This document shows positions 59,004 through 64,000 of a stretch of 64,000 bases of DNA, piece after piece. Each line of letters starts with the position of its first letter. The stretch's first letter is position 1. This DNA is from Campylobacter hyointestinalis subsp. lawsonii (GTDB taxonomy: Bacteria; Campylobacterota; Campylobacteria; Campylobacterales; Campylobacteraceae), in contig NZ_CP053828.1 of NCBI RefSeq assembly GCF_013372165.1, positions 930,001 through 994,000 on the forward strand. The letters run 5' to 3'. A program made the position numbers and the translations under genes. Below the pieces are notes generated by a model. It had not been told where the DNA came from, ran no database searches, and was given only the letters and a program-made list of their open reading frames with translations.

Positions 59004-59723
59004 TTGAAAAGAGTTCTTTTTATGGTTTTTATCTTATGCGGCTTTGCTTTTGGAGCTGAATTTAATATGAAAACAACCTATGCTTTAATACTAAATTTAC
59101 AAGATAATATAGCTGAGATAACAGATAGTCCAGATATTATAGTCGGTAGTAGTGGCGTTGTTATGCATAAATTTAAAGATGGAAGTAAATCCATCATCGC
59201 AAGAGCTGTAGTAACACAGAAGCAAAATGGTTTTGCCAAAGTTAGATTTGAGGTTTTTGGATCACTTAAGCAAACTGCACTTCCAGTGCCAAAAATGTTG
59301 CCTATCGTCGGCGATGAGATCATATTAAATTATCTATATGACAGATCTCTTATCATAGTTCCAAATAAAGAAATTTATAAAGAAATAACAGAAAATTTCA
59401 AAAACATTACTTTTATCCATCCAGATATCGTAGGAGCTTATCTTCACTACGAATACAAACCAAATCCTAGCAGAGAAGATTTCCGCAAAATGTGTGCTAA
59501 TAGTGCTGCTGGACTTATATTTATAGCACTTGATGGCGAAGCTGTTTTTGCTGATTGTGGTAGTTTTGAAGTGCTAAAAAGATTTAAAAGCGGATCAGTT
59601 GATTACTATCAACTTCCATTTTATACAAGGGTACAAGGCATCGATACCGTATTTTGGAAACTAGATAGCGCTAAGATAAACAACTATGATGAATACTATA
59701 AAAGATTGCTTAAGGAAAAATAA
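59004..59723 (+). CDS. Plasminogen-binding N-terminal domain protein (PgbA/PgbB-like)
   Basis: Secreted or surface protein of 239 residues with a signal peptide (MKRVLFMVFILCGFAFGAEF). The body matches the plasminogen-binding protein N-terminal domain of H. pylori and Campylobacter: TTYALILNLQDNIAEITDS, SGVVMHKFKDGSKSIIARA, and YLYDRSLIIVPNKEIY. It stops after this domain, without the Lys/Glu-rich C-terminal part that binds plasminogen in H. pylori PgbA. So plasminogen binding is doubtful. The TTG start is chosen because AGGAG precedes it and the ATG at 59000 is out of frame. It shares one base with the glcD-like gene. Confidence 0.8.
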   Translation: MKRVLFMVFILCGFAFGAEFNMKTTYALILNLQDNIAEITDSPDIIVGSSGVVMHKFKDGSKSIIARAVVTQKQNGFAKVRFEVFGSLKQTALPVPKMLPIVGDEIILNYLYDRSLIIVPNKEIYKEITENFKNITFIHPDIVGAYLHYEYKPNPSREDFRKMCANSAAGLIFIALDGEAVFADCGSFEVLKRFKSGSVDYYQLPFYTRVQGIDTVFWKLDSAKINNYDEYYKRLLKEK

Positions 59724-61102
59724 TGGATAGTAAGCATATTAAATTTTTTGAAAAACTTTTAGGCGAAGAAAATGCTAAATTTGATAAAGCACACAAAATA
59801 GCCTACTGCTACGATGCTACAAAAAAGCGTTTTGAGCCTGATGGAGTGCTATTTCCAAGATGCGAAAAAGATGTTAGCGATATACTTAAATACTGCAATG
59901 AAAATAAAATAGTTATAGTCCCAAGAGGTGCTGGAAGCGGATTTACCGGTGGAGCTTTAGCAGCTAGTGGCGGAGTTGTCTTGTCATTTGAAAAACATAT
60001 GAATAAAATATTAGAAATAGATATGCAAAATATGGTAGCAGTCGTAGAACCAGGGCTTATAAATATAAAATTACAAAAAGCAGTAGAAGAAGTGGGGCTT
60101 TTTTATCCGCCAGATCCTGCTAGTGAAAACTACAGTACTATAGGTGGAAATGTGAGTGAAAATGCAGGCGGTATGCGTGCTGCAAAATACGGTATAACTA
60201 AAGATTACGTTATGGCTTTAAGAGCTGTGTTGCCAAATGGAGACATAATAAGAGCAGGAAAACGCACTATAAAAGACGTAGCAGGATATAATATAGCCGG
60301 TATTTTAATAGCTAGTGAGGGAAGCTTGGCTGTTATCACGCAGATCACTTTAAAACTCATCGCAAAACCTAAATTTAAAAAAACCGCAATGGGTGTATTT
60401 CCTAGTGTAAATGCTGCTATGAACGCTGTTTATAAAACTATGGTAGCAGGAGTAACACCTGTGGCGATGGAGTTTTTAGACAATCTAAGCATAAATGCCG
60501 TTGAAAATAAATTTGCCAAAGGTCTGCCAAGAGACGCTGGGGCTATACTTATAAGCGATGTAGATGGATCAAATTTAGATGTTTTAGAAAGCGAGCTAGA
60601 GATCATCAAAAACGTATTTGAACAAAACGGCGCAACAGGATTTAAAGTAGCAAAAAACGAAGAAGAATCCGCCGATATATGGTTTGCAAGGCGTAACTGC
60701 TCTCAAGCTATAACTTGCTATGGAAGTTTAAAGCTAAATGAAGACATTACAGTTCCTCGCTCAAAGCTACCTGAACTTCTAGAAAAAATCAAAGAAATAT
60801 CAGCAAAATTTAAAGTAACAACTCCTTGTTTTGGACATACAGGCGATGGAAATGTTCATACAAACGTTATGGTAGATAGAGATGATCCTGACGCAGTAAA
60901 AAGAGGACATGAAGCGATAACTGAAATTTTTAAAGTCGCAGTTGAACTTGGCGGAACACTATCTGGAGAGCACGGCATAGGAATCAGCAAAGCGCCATTT
61001 ATGAGTCTTGCATTTAGTGATGAAGAGATGAATCTTTTTAGAACAATAAAAAAAGCATTTGATCCAAATGGCATCTTAAATCCAAATAAAATGGGACTTT
61101 GA
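59723..61102 (+). CDS. FAD-linked oxidase, GlcD/D-lactate dehydrogenase type
   Basis: Oxidises a 2-hydroxy acid (glycolate, D-lactate or similar) and passes electrons to the membrane chain. FAD domain: IVIVPRGAGSGFTGGALAAS, PPDPASENYSTIGGNVSENA, GGMRAAKYGITKDYVMALR and RTIKDVAGYNIAGILIASEG. C-terminal domain: TPCFGHTGDGNVHTNVMVD and GGTLSGEHGIGISKAPFM. Length 459. No GlcE/GlcF partner follows, as in single-subunit enzymes. The substrate is unresolved. Its stop overlaps the next start. Confidence 0.9.
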   Translation: MDSKHIKFFEKLLGEENAKFDKAHKIAYCYDATKKRFEPDGVLFPRCEKDVSDILKYCNENKIVIVPRGAGSGFTGGALAASGGVVLSFEKHMNKILEIDMQNMVAVVEPGLINIKLQKAVEEVGLFYPPDPASENYSTIGGNVSENAGGMRAAKYGITKDYVMALRAVLPNGDIIRAGKRTIKDVAGYNIAGILIASEGSLAVITQITLKLIAKPKFKKTAMGVFPSVNAAMNAVYKTMVAGVTPVAMEFLDNLSINAVENKFAKGLPRDAGAILISDVDGSNLDVLESELEIIKNVFEQNGATGFKVAKNEEESADIWFARRNCSQAITCYGSLKLNEDITVPRSKLPELLEKIKEISAKFKVTTPCFGHTGDGNVHTNVMVDRDDPDAVKRGHEAITEIFKVAVELGGTLSGEHGIGISKAPFMSLAFSDEEMNLFRTIKKAFDPNGILNPNKMGL

Positions 61103-61926
61103 TGAGTATAAATAGGCAAAAAATTTGGATAAGCCTTAAAAATATATATAAAATCGCTGAGGATAAGCAGCTTATGCACTTTGCTGCTAGCCTTAGTTTT
61201 CATACCATTTTATCTTTGATACCAGTTTTGCTTATATCTCTATCTATATTTACGCAACTGCCTAGTTTTAAGGAGTATTATGCAAAGATAAAAGATTTTA
61301 TATTTTCAAATTTACTTCCGTCAAATCAAGAAAATATAGTTAGTTATATAGATCAATTTTTATCTAACTCAAACAATCTAGGTATTGTAGGTCTTATAGG
61401 AGTAATCATAACTAGCATTATGTTTTTTAGCGATTACGAGTTTGTAATATCTAAACTAACAAATACAAAATCACGTGGTTTTTGGCGTTCTCTTAGCACG
61501 TATTGGACGCTTATCACACTTATGCCTCTTGGTCTTGGGCTGTCGTTTTGGTTATCAAATTTAATCCAAAATATCCTTAGCCAAAGCAGTTACACGAGCG
61601 GTATAAATTTTCTAGGTGTGTTTCCGTATCTGATTATCTGGGCGATCTTTAGCATAACATATCTTATATCCATAAATAAAGATTTAAATCTAAAAAACGT
61701 GATCTTTAGTGCATTTTGTTCGTCTTTTATATGGTCGCTCTCAAAATGGATATTTATAGAATACACTTTTTACAACAAAACATATACAAGCATTTACGGC
61801 TCATTTTCAATCCTGCTGTTTTTCTTTGTATGGATCTACTTATCTTGGATAATATTTTTATATGGTATAAAATTATGCAATATTTTAGAACAAAATATAA
61901 ACGACAAAACAACCTTAGCGCTTTAA
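61102..61926 (+). CDS. YihY/virulence factor BrkB family membrane protein
   Basis: 274 residues with six hydrophobic helices. LMHFAASLSFHTILSLIPVL is the family N-terminal block. NNLGIVGLIGVIITSIMFFS, FWRSLSTYWTLITLMPLGLG and TSIYGSFSILLFFFVWIYLS are the others. The start is taken as the ATG at 61102, overlapping the previous stop. The family was once called ribonuclease BN by mistake; it is a transporter-like protein of unknown substrate. Confidence 0.88.
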   Translation: MSINRQKIWISLKNIYKIAEDKQLMHFAASLSFHTILSLIPVLLISLSIFTQLPSFKEYYAKIKDFIFSNLLPSNQENIVSYIDQFLSNSNNLGIVGLIGVIITSIMFFSDYEFVISKLTNTKSRGFWRSLSTYWTLITLMPLGLGLSFWLSNLIQNILSQSSYTSGINFLGVFPYLIIWAIFSITYLISINKDLNLKNVIFSAFCSSFIWSLSKWIFIEYTFYNKTYTSIYGSFSILLFFFVWIYLSWIIFLYGIKLCNILEQNINDKTTLAL

Positions 61927-61946
61927 GCTGACTTAGGATAAAATCT

Positions 61947-62138
61947 TTGATAAAAAATTATAATAATTACACATTTTTTGATAAATTTTACTTAGATTTT
62001 CTTCCGTGCAAAGATGATGCACTCATAAAAGGAATGTGCGGATTTAACGGGATTGTCTTACCTATTTCCTTAGAAAATAGATTCGAATTTTTGGATAAAT
62101 TTAAGAATTTTGGCTCACAAATATACAAGGCAATATAA
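61947..62138 (+). CDS. Small open reading frame, unrecognised
   Basis: 63 codons from a TTG with AGGA eight bases upstream, 20 bases after the BrkB-like gene. It reads IKNYNNYTFFDKFYLDFLPC, GMCGFNGIVLPISLENRF and a short tail. Codon use is like its neighbours, and there is no membrane segment. It may be a small protein or the trace of a longer gene; I know no relatives. Confidence 0.35.
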   Translation: MIKNYNNYTFFDKFYLDFLPCKDDALIKGMCGFNGIVLPISLENRFEFLDKFKNFGSQIYKAI

Positions 62139-62186
62139 AAATTGTAGTTGCCATATTTGCAGCCTTTATGATTATATTATTCTCTA

Positions 62187-62213
62187 AATTAAGCTAGAAA
62201 ATCTAGCTTAATT
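62187..62213 (-). terminator. Perfect hairpin over the hemC stop
   Basis: AATTAAGCTAGA (62187-62198), three A, TCTAGCTTAATT (62202-62213): a perfect 12-bp stem that includes the hemC stop codon (62203-62205). Likely terminator of the proS-fxsA-hemC run, and perhaps for the plus-strand genes. Confidence 0.7.
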
Positions 62214-63123
62214 CTACCATTTTTTCGGCTCTTTTTAAAAGCTCTTTTGCACCACGTGCTATAAACTCATCTGCAAAGTTTTTTCCAGCTATGGTATAAG
62301 CAAGCTTTGGATAAGTCTTGCTATCTCTTAGAATTTCACTTCCATCTATAAGGCCGAGTATTGCTTCTACTTCTATTTTATCACCTTTTAATTTTGCATT
62401 TATTCCGATGGGAGCTTGACATCCACCATTTAATGTATGCACAAAATCTCTTTCTATAGTAGTCTCAACCACGCTTTTTTCATCATTTAAAAACTCTATG
62501 GCTTCTAAAATCTCTTTTTTATTCACAGCTTCGATTCCCAAAGCGCCTTGTCCCATAGCTGGGATAGTATTGATAGGGCTAGTAAATTTAACTTCATTAT
62601 TCAGTTTCAAACGATTGATTCCTGCCATAGCTAGTATGATAGCATCAAACTCGCCATTTTTTAGTTTAGCAATACGCGAATTTACATTTCCTCTAAGAGA
62701 GATAATCTCAAGATCACTTCTACTAGCTAAAATTTGCATCTTTCTACGGAGCGAAGTAGTGCCTACTTTAGCATTTTTAGGAAGTTCTTCAAGGCTTCTA
62801 TACTTCATACTAAGCATTGCATCTCTTACATCTTCTCTGCTACATACACAAGCTAGTTTTAAACCATCTGGAAATGTCGTAGGTACATCTTTTAGGCTAT
62901 GTACTGCTATATCTGCACTACCTTCAAGCATAGAGTTTTCAAGCTCTTTTGTAAAAAGTCCCTTGCCACCTATCTTTGCAAGTGGAGTATCAAGGATAAC
63001 ATCGCCTTTTGTCTTCATAGTGATTATCTCTACGCTATGACCTTTAGATATAAGCAAATCTCTTATGTGGTAAGTCTGCCAAAGTGCAAGAGCACTATTT
63101 CTACTAGCAATTCGTATATTCAT
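62203..63123 (-). CDS. hemC: Hydroxymethylbilane synthase (porphobilinogen deaminase)
   Basis: Polymerises four porphobilinogens for haem synthesis. IRIASRNSALALWQTYHI at the start, SADIAVHSLKDVPTTFP, GTTSLRRKMQILASRSDLEI then SLRGNVNSRI, MGQGALGIEA, and HTLNGGCQAPIG whose Cys holds the dipyrromethane cofactor. Start ATG 63123 (GAGG upstream) is chosen over an in-frame upstream start within fxsA. Length 306, normal. Confidence 0.96.
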   Translation of the reverse strand: MNIRIASRNSALALWQTYHIRDLLISKGHSVEIITMKTKGDVILDTPLAKIGGKGLFTKELENSMLEGSADIAVHSLKDVPTTFPDGLKLACVCSREDVRDAMLSMKYRSLEELPKNAKVGTTSLRRKMQILASRSDLEIISLRGNVNSRIAKLKNGEFDAIILAMAGINRLKLNNEVKFTSPINTIPAMGQGALGIEAVNKKEILEAIEFLNDEKSVVETTIERDFVHTLNGGCQAPIGINAKLKGDKIEVEAILGLIDGSEILRDSKTYPKLAYTIAGKNFADEFIARGAKELLKRAEKMVELS

Positions 63124-63124
63124 T

Positions 63125-63526
63125 TTAACCTCTTTTTGTCTCATCAATAATTTCGACATCAATCACGTCATCTTTATAGTCTTTGGTGTAATACTCTTTA
63201 TGAGTAGGCGTTTGCAAATAGCTAATGAGCTTTAATATCAAAGATATACTTATGATAAAAACTGCAAATATATCACTTAAAATTCCAGGCACCATAAGCA
63301 AAACTCCACCAACAACAAGCCCCATAGAGCCAAATACATTTTTTAAGTTCAAATTATCAAATTTACTATAAAAATTTGAAAATCCATAGCCAAGCACTAG
63401 GAAAAATCCAAAAATACCGCTTAAAAACACCTCGCCAAAAAAGTTCAGTATTCCGTATTTTGAGATATAAAGAACCACACAAACTAGCTCGATAACAAAA
63501 TACGGAAATAGAGAAATTTTTATCAT
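63125..63526 (-). CDS. FxsA family membrane protein
   Basis: 133 residues with about three hydrophobic helices (2-20, 28-48, 67-100). The pattern FPYFVIELVCVVLYISKYGI and VVGGVLLMVPGILSDIFAVF is that of FxsA, a cytoplasmic-membrane protein known for blocking F-exclusion of phage T7 in E. coli. Its normal role is unknown. The C-terminal tail is charged (KDDVIDVEIID), as in the family. It overlaps proS by four bases and ends one base before hemC. Confidence 0.85.
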   Translation of the reverse strand: MIKISLFPYFVIELVCVVLYISKYGILNFFGEVFLSGIFGFFLVLGYGFSNFYSKFDNLNLKNVFGSMGLVVGGVLLMVPGILSDIFAVFIISISLILKLISYLQTPTHKEYYTKDYKDDVIDVEIIDETKRG

Positions 63527-64000
63527 ATTATCTCTTTTAATTTACCTAGTATCTCATTTGAGCTTACTTTTACTTTTTCTAGCCCATCTCTTATTATAAG
63601 CTCAACTTCTGAATTTTGCAAACTATTACCAACTACCACGCCAAAAGGTACGCCGATAAGCTCAAAGTCAGCCATTTTTACGCCAAATCTTTCATTTCTA
63701 TCATCAAGTAAAACTTCAACTCCGCTACTTTCTAGCTCGGATTCTAAATTTAAAGCAAATTCCATCTGCTTAGCATCTTTGGTATTTGAAACTATTATAT
63801 GCACTATAAAAGGGGCGCACTCTTTTTTCCAAATGCAGCCTTTTTCATCATGACTAGCTTCTACCATAACAGCTACAAGTCTGCTTACGCCTATGCCATA
63901 GCAACCCATAAAAAAAGGTTTTGATTTGCCATTTTCATCTAAAAATGTAGCACCCATAGCCTCAGAGTATCTTATGCCAAGTTGAAATATATGCCCTACT
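63523..64000 (-). CDS. proS: Prolyl-tRNA synthetase, C-terminal part
   Basis: The frame is open to the window end; the visible 158 codons run from GHIFQLGIRYSEAMGATF through FFMGCYGIGVSRLVAVMVEA (class II motif 3 region) to the anticodon-binding domain (FIVHIIVSNTKDAKQ, LESSGVEVLLDDRNERFGVK, DFELIGVPFGVVVG). Charges tRNA with proline. The ATG at 63957 is internal, not a start. The 5' part, with motif 1, motif 2 and any editing domain, lies outside. Confidence 0.95.
   Translation of the reverse strand, partial: VGHIFQLGIRYSEAMGATFLDENGKSKPFFMGCYGIGVSRLVAVMVEASHDEKGCIWKKECAPFIVHIIVSNTKDAKQMEFALNLESELESSGVEVLLDDRNERFGVKMADFELIGVPFGVVVGNSLQNSEVELIIRDGLEKVKVSSNEILGKLKEII

Overview
The window is an AT-rich, densely packed stretch of an epsilonproteobacterial (Campylobacterota) chromosome, most probably a Campylobacter. 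The supporting genes are a flavodoxin gene beside oorDABC, a monomeric NADP isocitrate dehydrogenase, the Campylobacter transformation (cts) genes, a CiaD-like protein, a plasminogen-binding-domain protein, a Csd3-type cell-shape peptidase and a soluble zinc-binding chemoreceptor. Codon choice, frequent TTG/GTG starts and TATAAT/TACAAT -10 boxes fit as well. Gene order differs from what I remember of C. jejuni (no sucCD between mdh and oorD; cts genes fused to the hslVU-era block), so another species, perhaps of the C. fetus/hyointestinalis group, is likely. That last step is a guess. I saw no rRNA, tRNA, insertion sequence, prophage or CRISPR array.

Layout. 1-4.3 kb: rpe (cut by the window edge), rseP, yggS and a Tat-exported PhoX phosphatase. 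4.5-11.3 kb, minus strand: a frameshifted flavodoxin gene, oorCBAD, mdh and icd, which form an energy-metabolism block. 11.4-19.1 kb: a HAD phosphatase, a TlpD-like chemoreceptor with a large promoter palindrome, trmA, a short-chain dehydrogenase preceded by an ankyrin-repeat remnant, a TrkA-N-like protein, tgt and a short CorA. 19.1-29.5 kb: dnaB, ispG, an archaeal-type ATPase, a deleted CHASE-GGDEF remnant, pncB, acnB, ogt and ribBA.

29.6-41.6 kb: one unbroken plus-strand run, rplI-hslV-hslU-era followed by eight genes for a type II secretion/type IV pilus-like DNA uptake machine. It holds GspL/PilMN-like, GspM/PilO-like, CtsR, the secretin CtsD, CtsP, CtsX, CtsE and CtsF, with a near-consensus sigma-70 promoter just after era. 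41.9-47.7 kb, minus strand: yqeY, ppx/gppA, cca, a CiaD-like gene, a TPR gene, leuB, leuD and two tandem LysE exporters. 47.8-53 kb: a DUF4405 membrane protein, asparaginase with a broken signal peptide, rmuC and groESL under a CIRCE element. 53.2-64 kb: an AsmA-like protein built of four repeats of about 172 residues, a Nudix hydrolase, mgtE, a Csd3-like M23 peptidase, a plasminogen-binding-domain protein, glcD, a YihY/BrkB protein, hemC, fxsA and the 3' end of proS.

How the parts connect: OOR, isocitrate dehydrogenase, malate dehydrogenase and aconitase are TCA-cycle enzymes. OOR and IspG are expected to exchange electrons with flavodoxin, which makes the apparent fldA frameshift the most consequential oddity. 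Four other genes or remnants (ankyrin, CHASE-GGDEF, the fragment before oorD, and the ansB leader) also show decay. The rest looks like intact core genome.
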